NCBI GenBank assembly: GCA_018398585.1 | Contig: JAGTTD010000025.1 | Coordinates: 13,893,578 to 13,957,577, forward strand | Origin: Simmondsia chinensis | Lineage: Eukaryota > Streptophyta > Magnoliopsida > Caryophyllales > Simmondsiaceae | DNA: 64,000 bases | Reading direction: 5' to 3' | Shown here: positions 52,131-63,713 of the stretch, in pieces | How positions within the stretch are numbered: position 1 is the first letter of the stretch | How the letters are laid out: the number at the start of each line of letters is the position of its first letter | The notes under the pieces: generated by a model | Databases searched by the model: none | What the model was told of the DNA's origin: nothing | The model's input: the letters and a program-made list of their open reading frames with translations, nothing else | Translations under genes and position numbers: made by a program

Positions 52131-55100
52131 AACTGAGCCGTTGATCTATGGAAATGGCTTCCTCTTGGAGAGTTTGTTGTTCTCTCTATGCCTCTGCTAC
52201 TACTCTCTCAAGTTATCTAACTCTTGAGTCTTGGATAGAATGCTGCTTCTAGAGGGATGTAAGCTGGCTCTTGAGTTGGTCCAATAATTGCTCCAGCTGA
52301 TGGACATGGTCTTCCAGGCTCTTAATGTCTCGAGCTTATTGGCTTTGAGTCTTCTGGCCAGTTGAAGTACTTCAAATAGGAGTTGCAAGCCTCTTTGTCC
52401 TATTGAGCATCTAAGATTCTCGATGACAGCATGACATTGCCACTTCTGCTAGAGGAGCAATGGGACTTCTTGAGAAATCTAGGGCGAACCTCCTTCTAGT
52501 GCTTTAAGATCTAGAATGATAGAGGGTGCCACCTTGGCATCTTCCTTTAGGGCCTTCACAACTGCGATGGCTTCTCAGTGGTTGGCATTTGTAGCCAAAG
52601 ACTGAAGAGGGAGAGGAGCCAATTCTCCTGATTTTTGGAATTTGGGAGAAGCACCTTGATCTCGCTTCTGAAATGCTGATTTTCCACTAATTCATAGCCT
52701 CTCTATGGGGGAAAACAACCTTGTTGAAAATGGAGGTGGATAGCCTGATCAAGAAAAACTAGAAGCGTTAGGGATGAACTTCAACTTTGGAATAAAAACT
52801 AGAGTATGAAGGATCAGAACTCGCCTTAGGAATTTCAGGTAGAGCTATGAGGGAGTTATTGCTGGTATCTCTACCATCGGAACACTTACTTTAAGGGAAA
52901 ACTTTGAAAAGTAATACCTGTACGTTAGAACCAATACATGGTTTAGATAATAAGGGCTCATGGACCAAAGTAAGGATGTTATACCTTCATGGATTTCTTC
53001 AATAATGATTGAGGGCCTCCATGGAAGCAAGAAAGGTGCTTGAGTTAGATCCTGCCTTGTAGGAACTAAAGAAGGGACACCTATTGGTTGATCACCCATG
53101 AGTGAGTCTAAAATAGAGATAGGAGAGCTCTCTCTATCATCAATAGTTGCACCCAATAGGTCCATTCCTTGGGGAGACTTTGGGGCATGACTCTTAGATG
53201 GAGTGTCTAAAATCTCCACTATGACTGGGGTTGTAATTTCTTGACATCATGAAACCAACTCAGGACAACTCGAGGAAGAATGAATAAGGGAGAAAGACAA
53301 TAAAGAAAACCTAATAAATCTTGTTGAGAAATTATGGCTCCTATTTTCCTCACCAATGACAAGACTAGGACTTCCTCTTAATCTTCTTCTACTTCCTCCA
53401 ACACATGAGTGACCCCAGCTGGATGGGCAGATGGAAATTTTCTTTTGCTTCTCTTCCTACTGCCAACCCCAGGGACTAGCATGGCAGCTTCACGGGAAGA
53501 TCCATCTGATTGTAAGCTAGTGAAGCTCTAATTGGTCCTAGGAGGCTCTTGAAGTTTGGCTTCTAAAGAAACAAAGCCAAGTGATTAGGCCAAATCATTT
53601 GAACCATCGAAGGCATCTCAAAGCTTGTGAGATGGTTGGTTACTTGGTAATGCTTTCTTAACTAGAGTTTGCCTCACTCTAGTTGGCTGCGCTACTCTCA
53701 AGCTGGGACCTGCAAGCTTAAGAGTGGGCATAAAATATTGCTTAGCGTCTCTAGCCTTGAAGGAGAACCAATAGGCTTGGAACCAAGCTAAAAAAAGGTA
53801 TAGAACATGGGGCATACCAATAAGGGATAGGATACCCGTAGGCTGCTCTAATCTCTAGGTTGGTCTCATAAAGTTCCATATACTTAGAGAGCTGCATGGG
53901 CATCCTTTTAGCCCACCAAATTTCATGGTCCATAAACTTAGGTAAGGAACGTCTAGGACAATCCCAAATTAAGTCTCTACATCAGGGTGAGTTTGGTGAT
54001 AGAAAGAAAAGTCTTGGGGGCGTAAGATTGCTTGCCAAATCTAAGCATTGACGTCTATAGAGACAACAAGGTAGAGGTCCAGTTTTCTGAACCTGATTGG
54101 GCCAAGTTTCCTCTCATTGAACAAAGTCCATTGGATCTTTAACCTACCTCAGGGAGATAAGAGCCTCTCAAGACTCTGGTAAAAGACCCATCCTGGGGCT
54201 AAAAGAACCTCCATGTATTCAAATTGCTCCCCATAATGGATGCTTGCGTCACTTGTGGGAAGGAAAGGTCCTGTATGAAAAGATTGGGGAAATAGGCTTG
54301 ATCCCATAACTGGAGAAGCAGAATCATAGTTCCATATCATGATTTCCTTAAGGTAGCAATAAACTTGTGCCGTGAGAAATGGTCCAAAAGCTAAAGGACC
54401 AGTAATAAAGGCCAAGTTAACGGACACCATCTTAAGAGATTTAAGAATGGTGTCGGATGAGTTAGCAAATAAGAACTTGTTCAACCAAAACAAGTAAAGG
54501 AGACCTCTTCTCTTTTGACCCTTAACCATAATCATGTTCTTTTGTGAAAAAGATGTCGCTAAAGGTTTCATAACCAGTGGGTATGGAAGTCACAGGGAAG
54601 GAAGAGGAATATGCCTATGCCTCTTTTGAGACAAAAGAGTCTAGGGGAAGCTCATCCCCAGCTAGGAAAAGACCTGTTAAGAATGTCCTCCAATGTAATA
54701 CCAAGAAAGCTTTCGGGAAGGACAAAATCGTTATTGAAAATATTTCGATAACTGGCTACGGCTGTTATGATTGTAAAATCATACCTGAGTTAAATCTTGG
54801 AGAGTCCGATAGCCTCATAAATATGAAGGTTCCTCTATTTCTCTTCACATTGACGTGTCAAGCGATCTAACCAGTCTGCGTATTGCTTTGTCTGTCATGG
54901 GTGACCTGTGGAAAGAGAATGGAGTAAAAGGGAATCATCAGTGATAAGGAAGATGCCCATGTTAGGCACATCCTCAGAAGTGTTAAAGATTGGTCTTCAA
55001 GCATGTGGTTCATAAGATGAAGAGGAGTCCTCCACAAACATCCAAGGAAGGTCCCCCTCGACGGATCTAAGGTTGATAGGGCCTTTGAGCCTATCTAACA

Positions 55101-55179
55101 TCACTGTGTTATCGAATTTTACAAAATGTGTTAAGAGCTCTATAGGGCTATCGGTCTTGGAGGAAGGATGCAAGAGCAT
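52131..55179 (-). pseudogene. Antisense ORF of Z with plant-mobile-domain-like protein
   Basis: Read on the minus strand, opposite to gag-pol. N-terminal part 55179-54997 (LLTHFVKFDNTVMLDRLKGP, NLRSVEGDLPWMFVED); a PMD-like block 54571-54149 (LLYLFWLNKFLFANSSDTIL, LAFGPFLTAQVYCYLKEIMI); then 53933-53618 (LYETNLEIRAAYGYPIPYWY, AWFQAYWFSFKARDAKQYF); a Ser/Pro-rich linker 53219-52845; and a leucine-heptad coiled coil ending at a stop at 52131 (SLEDHVHQLEQLLDQLKSQL at about 52310-52250). WLNKFLF and LAFGPFLTAQVYC are typical of the plant mobile domain. The frame is broken, so about 1000 codons are spread over several pieces. Function in the element is unknown. Confidence 0.7.
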
Positions 55180-55470
55180 GAGTGATTTGATCCATTTCTA
55201 TGTTTTAAAGAAATCTGAAAATGCCCTAGAAACAACATCAACAAGAATAAGAAATTGAAATCTGAGGGCAAGTGTTAAAAGCACATGATTGCAATGAAGA
55301 TAGAGCAAAGAGCAAACGGTAAAAATTTTCGAAGCCCTAACTGTTTTGTTTATAGAGATGCAGGAATGAAGGTAGCCTAAATGTGAAACTGTGTCCTCTT
55401 GAGCTCCCTGTAACTATTAAAGGTCAAATAAGGCAGATTTTCTACCTGTTGGAAATTTGAAATTACCCAA

Positions 55471-55489
55471 CAGCTAAAAAGGGGGCATT
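55471..55489 (+). other. Z polypurine tract
   Basis: CAGCTAAAAAGGGGGCATT directly before the LTR start. W has the same signal in reverse (AGCTAAAAGGGGGCAT, 59160-59146). Confidence 0.75.
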
Positions 55490-56855
55490 TGTTTACACCC
55501 CAAATTCGAGAAAGTTGGGACGATGCTGTTTTAAGACTAAAAGACACGTGGCTACCAGGTGAGGTAATCCTTGAGGGATATTTAAATATAAAGATGATGG
55601 CCTCTTGAGCTTAGTTGCTTAAAGAGTAAAATCCCCTATGGGATATGAACTGCTCAAGACGGTTGGTTGGGGTAAAAAGATGCCTGCTCGAGGGACTTCC
55701 CTGAAAGTTGCAAGAAAGGTGGTTTTGGAGCTTGGGGCAGTTATTTGAAGCACATAACAAGGAGCATGGGCCTCACATATATAAATGACCAGGGGGCATG
55801 TAGAATAGACTCCGGCGAATTACATGAACATTGGGCTTCCAGAAAGATAGTCGAGCCCTCGTTTTCAGGGCACGATTAGCTTGCATTCTACTAGCCAAAG
55901 AAGTATTGAGGTAGATGACGGAAGGATATGCCAGGATTGTAGGATGAAGTGGTTATTATGCTTTCATAAAAATGAGAGTAATTATTATAGTTGTAAATTG
56001 TCCTGCACCACCATACAAACATCTTCAAGTTCCTTTCTTTATAACACACTTGTGCTTTCATCTAGGAGTATCGTAACTTGGCCCAGTTTAGTGTAGAATA
56101 GTTTGCCTACTTTAGTGTAGAATAGATTACTTTGTACTTGCTTTCCTCCATGGTAAGATTGAATTTCGGATTTCAAGTATGAACTTTCCATTCTAATTTG
56201 TTCCTAACAATCAACGAGTTAGAAATTGAGGCATTGGTCTTAGGCTTTTCCGACCAAGGCTTCGCCTTGATTGTGTTGGTTTTTACACCGGTGCCACTTC
56301 TTGATAAGTCAGGTGAACTTTGGTTTGCATTATTGTTTAAAACCTTTGACGGCTAATTCTTGACCTTGATTGCATTGGTCCTCATCTAGTAACCCAAATA
56401 CAGTTTGCTACATCTAAATCTTGTCTGCTTGTAACTTATTCGAGTTATTAAAAGTCAAGGGTGTCGGGCCTTAAAATCTTACTGACTCGGGCATGTACAT
56501 AGACTGCTATGCTTTTGAGTTTGTCCCCACCTTAGTTCCCAGCTTTTAAGTGTTCGAGGAAAAGTGTCTGCATGCTTAGCTCCATCACCCTAACTACCAT
56601 CTAAGCCGGGTCCATAATCTTTTAAATTTCCATCAAACATTATCCCTAAAAAATGCAAAAAAATATATAAGAAGTCTCCTTAATTGGAGCGAGAGTAAAA
56701 TCCATAATAATATTGTAAACTGAAGTCAGATTCACCAAACGTATAAACTCTTTTCCCGAAAGGTGATTGGTTGAGGTCAAATATATGCAATCCAGAATTT
56801 AGACTTGTTCCCATGTCCCTGCGAGTCCCATTTTACATGTTTGTTTTATTTTGTA
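55490..56855 (+). repeat. Z 3' LTR
   Basis: 1366 bp, TGTTTACACCCCAAATTCGA to GTTTTATTTTGTA. Aligns along its length with 48264-49578, including the TTCAAGT...ACACTTGTGCT segment (about 56023) and the internal repeats. Confidence 0.78.
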
Positions 56856-56915
56856 TGTGGAGACCACGCACACACTAAACAGACAAAAGAACAAATAGGG
56901 GTGATATAGCAATGC
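56856..56915 (+). other. Primer-site-like sequence after the Z 3' LTR
   Basis: TGGAGACCACGCACAC at 56858-56873 resembles the primer sites of X and Z, and is followed by about 40 bases of leader-like sequence before a break. It implies that another element once followed the LTR. Confidence 0.5.
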
Positions 56916-57300
56916 TCACTAATAACTTACCTAATACATTTAAGAGTTGAGATTTTGGATGGAGACATGTTTAAGAGCTTAGCAGCCTATCCTGAGCCGG
57001 TGTCAAATAGGTTAAGCAGCCCAGCACCTTCCACTCGAATAACTCGAATGCGTTTAAACTTGACAAGATTTAGGTGCAGCGAGCTATATTTGGATCACTA
57101 GATTAGAACCAATACAATCTAGTGTGATGCCTTGGACGTTAAACCCTTGAAAGGATGATTTAACCATAAATTCATTTGACTTAATAAGCCATGTCACCAC
57201 TCTAAAACCAACACAATCAAGTCTTGGGCTTGGACGTCAAAGCATTAGAATAATAATGCTAAGCTTAACTCATCTAAGTGGCTAGGGTAAAACCTGTGGC
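56916..57300 (-). mobile_element. Tat LTR fragment V, minus strand
   Basis: On the minus strand this aligns with the middle of the Tat LTR (GGCTCAGGATAGGCTGCTAA, then GTCTCCATCC; internal repeats with CAATCAAGTCTTGGGCTTGG). Both ends of the LTR are missing. Confidence 0.65.
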
Positions 57301-57871
57301 AAAAGGGGTATCTTCTCGTACACTATAATTACGCTCCCAATTGTACTGCTGAAGACACCAGATAAAAGCCATAAATTCTTCTTTTCTTATGAGGAAAAGA
57401 AAAGTGAAAGCATAAGATGAGGAAAAGGAAAGTGAAAGCATAAGTGTGCTATGAAAATGACAAAAAAAAAAAAAAAAAAAAAAAAACTATGGAAGTTTTG
57501 TATGTGCTAAGAAGTTTTGTATTTGTGCCAGGGCCCTTTGCAAAGTAATAAGAGCCTTTACTATGGACTAATGGCAACATCGGTGTTATGTCCAGCCTCC
57601 AGGCCTCCACAACCGTGAATTGGATTTGAAAGGGTTTTAATGAAAATTCAATTAAGAATTTGGCCCCTACATATGTAGTTAATCTTCTCCCACTTTTGTA
57701 ATGAATGTTGGTTTGCGAGAGTCTCATCTTGAATAGGTGGTGATTTTAGGGTGTCATGATATCTAACACGGTGAAGGTTGTAAGTAGGAAGCGCATCTTC
57801 CTTTGCCATCTTCTAAAGTTTCGGTTTGCTTTATTTTATTTGTAATTAAGTATGATGCGGTAGCTATAAAA
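57301..57871 (-). other. Unassigned region with leader-like features next to W LTR
   Basis: On the minus strand, a primer-site-like TAGCTACCGCATCA (57866-57853) follows the W LTR, then a 52-codon frame at 57809-57651 (MAKEDALPTYNLHRVRYHDT). An A-run at 57462-57486 (25 bases) lies further on. It may be the leader and gag start of another Tat element. No similarity to known proteins recognised. Confidence 0.4.
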
Positions 57872-58062
57872 TGATAACAAAATAAAGGTGCAAAAGGGAC
57901 TCACCGTGACTAGGAAGTGAGACTAAATTCAAATCGTAAGACTTTGACCTCAACCACTCACTGTTTTCAAAAAAAAGGATGTGATATTTTGGTTTGTCGG
58001 ACTTTGGTTATACTGTGATTTCAGTTTATGCTTCAATTAAGAAGACATTGTTAAATTTTAGT

Positions 58063-58100
<38 letters not shown>

Positions 58101-59145
58101 GACACAAAATTAAAGGGATATCGACCAACTCAAGTAGTAGTTACAGTGACAAGCCCACAAACACCTCTTCTCGTACACTAAAAAGTTAGGAATTGGGGTG
58201 GAAACAAACCCAAGAGCTCAGCAGTCCACTTACAAGCCTGAGTTAATCAAGTTTTGAAGCTTTGCACTCTTGACTAACAATAACTTGAACAACTTCAGGT
58301 CTGACAAAATTAAGATGGAGCAAGCCGTACTCTGGTCATTGCACTAGGACAAACGCAATCAAGATCAATTCTTGGCTGTTAAAACCCTAATCAATGTTGT
58401 GAACCTAGGATCACCTAATATATCAATAAGTGACAGTAGTATTAAAACAAATACAATCAAGGTCAAGCTTTGGCTATCAAAGCCTTAAACTAGAGCCTCA
58501 ATTCTCAACTCGTCGAAAGTTGGGAACAGATTAAAACAAGAAGTTCATACTTAAAGCCCGAAAGATTATACTGCAGAAGAATCAAGTACATCAAGTTCTA
58601 TGCTAAGCACAAATAAAAGAGCATAAGCCTGCTGTAGGGAAAATATGAAGAAGTTTTGTATTGAGTTTTTGTTTTTTTTGGACTACAATAGAGTCCTTTA
58701 TTTATAAATACACTGAATAACAACTGTGCCTTGATTCCGTGGTATTTTCTCCTCACATCAGGCCACTAAGCTTCTTCTTATGCGTGAATGATTAATGGAC
58801 ATATCTATGATTCAATAGGGAATTCCTTAGAGCCCACGTCTGAATTTCTAGTTGAAGTCCCCTTGAGAAGCCTCACTTTCTTTTGGATTAAGCATAGTAG
58901 CCAAGTATCTGAAATTGCACCCAAGTAACTATCTCAAGCTCCATTTACCCTTCAACCATCTCGAGCCTTGAGTGGTTGATAACCTTGTTAGGGTGATAGT
59001 CTTCTCAGGATATTGGGCTCAAGACACAGTTACTTCAGCACTTAAAGGCCTAATTCTCCTCGAGGAGGACCTCATGTGTTAAGCACGTGGTACTTTGCTC
59101 AAAACGGCATCGTCCCGTTTGCCTCAAATTTAGTGCGTAATTAAA
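57872..59145 (-). repeat. W LTR, minus strand
   Basis: 1274 bp. The minus-strand start is at about 59145, after the polypurine tract AGCTAAAAGGGGGCAT; it contains GGGACGATGCCGTTTTGAG (Z: GGGACGATGCTGTTTTAAG) and ends TTATCA at 57872. TATTTATAAA lies at about 58702-58711. Contains an (AT)n stretch at 58067-58097. Confidence 0.72.
58067..58097. repeat. (AT)n microsatellite
   Basis: About 15 AT units in the W LTR; absent from the other Tat LTRs here. Confidence 0.9.
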
Positions 59146-60364
59146 TGCCCCCTTTTAGCTATTGATATACTCAAATTTATAACGGGTAAAAAATATGCCT
59201 AATTGAACCTTCAACGGCACAGGGAGCTCAAGAGAACACTGTTTGTTGTTTGCTTTTCCTGCCCATGTGTATATAAGTATGACAGTTGCTCCTTGAAATC
59301 TCCACTTTTCTACTATGTGCTCTCCCTCTTTACTGGAATCAAGTGCTCTTGAAACACTTGCTCTCTATTGCTCTTAAAACTTCAATTCTTGATTCAATCT
59401 GCTTCCATCCCTTTGCATGTTCTTGAAACCAATGTGATACGGCTCAAATCTCTTTCACCATCTCTGCTCCCCTTCCCCAGGCTAATAGCCATACTTAGCA
59501 ATGGATGCATTTGCTCCAATCTGACACTTTTGTGGTCTTTGATGGGATTCAGAATCCAATTGATCTTAATATCATTGAGAATGATCTTTCTTGGTCCAGA
59601 GAGTGAACCTTCATCTTCTTTTGCATCTGTTTCCCTAGGACCCATCTTTGACCCATGTCACAACATCCCCAATCTTTAGGGCATATTTCCAGATACTGAC
59701 GAGTCTCCTTTACTTCGTATAGCCTCTGTAGGTCAATTTTGGGGAGGAAGACTATGCAAAGAAGCAGTGCCTTTTAAAGGATGTATGTTTTTAACAACGT
59801 GGTATGCTGAATGGATTAATATATTGATGTTGACCCTCAGAGAAAAATGGAAGAACGTTTGCATCTATGAAGCCATCAGGCTTTCTACCATTGGTCTCAA
59901 GCATGATCATCCCATCATGATGGGACTGACACACTTTTGGAACACATGTTATAATGCTTTTGTCCTCTCTAATGGTTTTCTTTGTATTAGCGTGGAGGAC
60001 ATAGCGACCTTAATAGGTCTTTCACTAGGAGGAGAAGAATTACCTCTTGTTTCTTTTATTTCATCAGTGGCTAAAGCCTTTTCCTCTTTTTTAAGATATT
60101 TGTCACAGAGGTGCATAACATTTGGCAAGGTTCCAGAGATGAAGAGGTTGGTTAAATAAGTTTTTCTTTGCTAAATCCTCCAACTTAATTTTTCAATTTC
60201 TCAATGCCATGGCTTTCAACCTTGTCTTTAGTATTGTTCCATTAGCTCTGAGACCATTATTTTTCTCCCACGTGTATGGATGCCATAGAGACATTATAGT
60301 TAAGAACTATGCTATCTGAATAGGTGGATCCTTATGGCCGGTCCAACTTGGGGCCTAAGCTTAC
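59146..60364 (+). pseudogene. W antisense ORF, PMD-like N-terminal half
   Basis: W is on the minus strand, so its antisense ORF reads on the plus strand. The pieces at 59500-59760 (MHLLQSDTFVVFDGIQNPID, LNIIENDLSWSRE) match the Z part VMLDRLKGPINLRSVEGDLP. The frame 59767-60159 reads MPFKGCMFLTTWYAEWINIL, FWNTCYNAFVLSNGFLCISV and EDIATLIGLSLGGEELPLVS, which is the classic plant mobile domain start (FW...N.F......I...D...L.GL). The frame stops at 60157-60159, and the element is cut by the L2 LTR at 60365. Similarity to PMD is recognised from the motif pattern only. Confidence 0.72.
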
Positions 60365-61799
60365 TGATGCTTTACTTGGTGTATGCTTATCAAGTGCACT
60401 AATTCCTATCAAGTAATAAAGAGTGAGTACAATATCGTTCCCATGAGGATTGTTACTGAGCGAGTACCAAAAGTAGTAATTTTAGTGCTATTTGAAAGAT
60501 CGAAAATTGAAGTTTTTGATATGAACCAAAACAAAATGAAAATAACTAAAGATTGTTACTGATTTTTGATGATTTTATGATTTAATAAGGTCCAAGGCAT
60601 CCGATTTCACCTAATTGAATCAGTATGCCTTTCTATTCTCGGTATTCACGTTGTTATTACATGTTGATGGTCGAAAATATTAATTTACTAAATATACTCT
60701 CTCGAGCAACACTTAGCATACTCTTTTATATATTAAACCATCACTCTCGTGCTTAAATTTAAATAAGAAAAAGAGTTTTAAAGATCTATGGTTTTTATTT
60801 AAGACCACATAAATCTCGCTAATCTCTCTCAAGTATTCGCTCAATTTATGGTGCTTATCACCTTAGCAATCATCATAAATCTCCTCTCGGACTCATCATG
60901 AATCATTATAGGCTTTAAATGGTGATCAAGCATTGAAGAACAATGATAAACACTTCAACAATGCAATAACAAGACACTGAATACGTTGAATTAGAATAGA
61001 GCATATATTACAACTTAGGCTATATCGTAGCCATGAAAAAATAAAATTAGTTCATGATAAATATAATATACAGCAAAATAAATACAAAATTCATGAACTT
61101 ATAAGAAGAAAAGTATTGAAAGAACTTAAAATTACAAAATTACAAACCAAACTTCCTTCTTCCCTTCTTCTTCTCCTTCCCTCGGCTTTTTTTTTCTGTT
61201 CTTTTCTTTTCTTTTTCTTTTTTTTTTCTTCACTTTGTACGATATTTTTGCTAGATGAGGGAAGCTCAAAACACTCCCAAATGAGGTCTACTTATAGTGC
61301 TCCAAAGGTGGCGAATTATGAATAAAAAATTGAACAAAGGTTCTCCTCATTTGCTCATTATTGCGGTTACCTTGGCAACTTGAATCCAGTTGCATTATTT
61401 TATGTTTGTTTGCTTTTTCCATTGCCCAAATCTCATAACTAAGACCAAGATGCTACTGCTGGTGCAATATACAATGTATTTAAGCTATTTTGTTCATTAA
61501 AATTTGCCGCCCAAATAAACTTTTTGCAACTTGTGTCATTTCTTGTTGGTTCATTGCGTAACCATGAGATTTGGATGCATTTTGCCAATTTTTTGCTTTT
61601 ATTTGATGTATCTTGATTCCACTTGTTGATGTTGATGATAAAACATAACAAGATTTAGCATAAAATGAGTGTTTTTGCAAGACAATAGCAATATGAGCAA
61701 AAAAGAGCAAAATCGAGCAAAAGCGACATAATTTTAATGCAAAATAGTTAAAGTAAACCAAAATGATATAAATAAATATATACTAAATTAGACTTATCA
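60365..61799 (-). repeat. L2 3' LTR
   Basis: 1435 bp, minus strand TGATAAGTCTAATTTAGTA to GCATCA, matching L1 and L3. Contains the CTCTCGAGCAACACTTAGC segment shared with L3. Confidence 0.87.
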
Positions 61800-62779
61800 A
61801 AATACCCCCAAACTTAAATCTTGCTCATCCTCGAGCAAGGCCAAATATTAAGGCACAAGATCTCATGCTTTTTAAAAATTCTACTATAATTTAAAGCAAG
61901 TGTACTTCTATTTGAAAAGAATGACCGAAATTCAGCGTTTGAAGATTCTAAGGGAAAAACAATCTTTCCAAGAAAAAACCCATCAATCACCTAGGTACCG
62001 AATTCCACAGTTGGCTAAGTCTATTAAGTTTATCCGTTCTTTCTAATCTCAAGACATTCAAACCGAATAGAAGACTAAAATCATGCCATCATAACAAGAC
62101 TTCTCAAGTATGCCCAAGACTAAAATACCGCGGTTTTATCAAGATAGTGCCTTAGAGTAGATCATGTTTTCCAATTAGAACATAAAAAAAATTGATTCTT
62201 AGGCTATTCAAATCTAATTAAAGTAAACGAGCTAAAAAAAGAAGAAAAATTGCCTAAAAAGTATGAAGATAAGTTCTCAGTTTTTTCCCCTTCTTTTTTT
62301 TTTTTCAAAATCTATAATAAAATTTAAAGAGACTAGCAACTATAGAAAATCTTTTTGTTGGTCGACACTATTTACATCCCCATATAAAGGCTCTGAACTT
62401 TGGGAGGCACTAAAGTCGACTCTAAAAGACAAAACAAGAAAACTTTTTGAAAAATTTTGTTTAAAATTTTAAAATTGTCTCTCCACTCCCAAACTTAAAG
62501 TTAACATTGTCCTCAATGTTAAAATAAAATATAAAGAATGAAGCAGTAGGTGAGGGATACTTCCCAAGTTTGAGGATTCTTATTTGATGGCGAATGTCAT
62601 TACCGCGTTACCCTAAAACTTGTTTTAAAAACCTGTTTGAATAAAAAAAATAGATACAGAAACATGAAAAAATAATTAAAAAAGGAAAATAAAATAAAAA
62701 AAGTAAGGAAAGGAACACTTTGGTTGCCTCCCAAAAAGCGCTTAACTTATAGTCATTAACTCAACTTTCTGATGATGAT
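61800..62779 (-). other. L2 polypurine tract and 3' untranslated region
   Basis: TTTGGGGGTATT directly before the LTR (61811-61800), then the 3' region equivalent to L1 5430-7016 with the GGGAGGCAACC motif at about 62715. Shorter than in L1: the tRNA-like repeats are absent. Confidence 0.7.
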
Positions 62780-63289
62780 CTACCCCGTGTCTTGAAGGAG
62801 AATAAAGTTTCCTCCATCCCTCAACAACCATCTCCTTCCATGTATTTTCTTTGTATCCGTCTTTACACGACCACCTCCACCTTCTCTAATCTTGAGATCT
62901 TTGAGCCTGATTCGCCACAACTTGAATTTCCTTTTCCGATCTCTTCTGCAATTTTTTACTGAGGCATCCATGGTTCCGAAAACCTCTGACCATGTTAGAT
63001 AAGCTCGACATTCTATTTCAATAAATGGTGGTGGTGGGTAGGTCAAGATAGGTTTGGTCATTGGTAGCCATGAGTCGACTAAGCGGGTTATGTCACATTG
63101 AGGTGGTTCTTCTAGTGTGCCTTCATCCCTCAATGCTTTGCCGTTAGTTTGCTTCCATAGGTCGGTTATGGTATTGCTAGGCAAGGAATCTTTAGACCTC
63201 TCAAAAAGTTCCTCTATTGTAGTCCCTACTAGAGGTTCTGGATTTTGGATGGAGGCTTTTTGACTTTTTAAATTAGCCATGGTTTCCAT
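62780..63289 (-). CDS. L2 gag C-terminal ORF with unusual C-terminus
   Basis: 169-codon open frame on the minus strand: METMANLKSQKASIQNPEPL, VGTTIEELFERSKDSLPSNT (the Athila Gag tail pattern: SQ-ASI-N-E...LPSNT), then a segment that L1 does not have: WLPMTKPILTYPPPPFIEIE, YLTWSEVFGTMDASVKNCRR and a basic end (DRKRKFKLWRIRLKDLKIRE). The frame is intact while other genes here are broken. It may be translated as part of Gag or be a remnant with its frame kept by chance. The first ATG is used; the true start is further upstream in gag, which is broken. Confidence 0.5.
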   Translation of the reverse strand: METMANLKSQKASIQNPEPLVGTTIEELFERSKDSLPSNTITDLWKQTNGKALRDEGTLEEPPQCDITRLVDSWLPMTKPILTYPPPPFIEIECRAYLTWSEVFGTMDASVKNCRRDRKRKFKLWRIRLKDLKIREGGGGRVKTDTKKIHGRRWLLRDGGNFILLQDTG

Positions 63290-63299
63290 GTACTCCCTA

Positions 63300-63640
63300 A
63301 ATGTCTCTTTTAAGTCATATTTATTTTCTTGAGATGGATAAGTGGGTGACCAATGTGTTTCATGATGGTTCTAGGAAAGTTAGAAGGGTCTATCCATTCT
63401 TGACTATAAGTGCTAGAGTAGGGATTATACTAAGGTTGGTTATAATTTTAAATTTAGCTTTCTTGTTCAAAATCCCACAAGGAAAAGCTATTACCCATTT
63501 GACATTCCATACTAGCATGGTTACCTGTATAAAATTCACATTTAGGTGTACAAGCAGCAATTATGTCATCTATTTGTTTTTGAATTAGTGAGAGTTGAGC
63601 AGATAATATACTAATTTCACGAATGCTCCATTGTCTTTTC
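63300..63640 (-). pseudogene. L2 gag zinc-knuckle region, broken
   Basis: Minus strand: SILSAQLSLIQKQIDDIIAA followed by CEFYTGNHASMECQMGNSFS at about 63540-63480. L1 has CEFCAGNHPSIECQTGNPF, so the second Cys of the knuckle is Tyr here. No Gag capsid core lies upstream; the sequence runs into a CT repeat and leader. Confidence 0.7.
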
Positions 63641-63689
63641 AATACAGCTTGATATTGAGGTCTCATAAAGTTGTAGCAAGCCGTCACTT

Positions 63690-63713
63690 TCTCTCTCTCT
63701 CTCTCTCTCTCTT
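63690..63713. repeat. (CT)n microsatellite
   Basis: About 12 TC units (GA on the minus strand), at the boundary between gag remnant and leader of L2. Confidence 0.9.

Larger units (their letters stand above)
49585..55489 (+). mobile_element. Tat-type element Z, internally deleted
   Basis: Order: primer-site-like TGGCGAGCACACACAC (49585), gag start (49686), deletion, second RNase H (about 49918-50430), integrase (50450-51780), spacer, antisense ORF (52131-55179) and polypurine tract (55471-55489), flanked by LTRs 48264-49578 and 55490-56855. Gag middle, protease, RT and the gypsy RNase H are missing between 49915 and 49920. It gives the uninterrupted reference for the 3' half of X. Confidence 0.75.

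Noticed and set aside
57449..57727. 92-codon minus-strand frame ending in a poly-Phe run
   Set aside because: The Phe run is translation of the A25/T25 homopolymer; no domain and no second copy.
59368..59679. 103-codon plus-strand frame at the start of the W antisense ORF, read as its own gene
   Set aside because: The homologous reading (FVVFDGIQNPIDLNIIENDL) is in another frame; this one has no match to Z.
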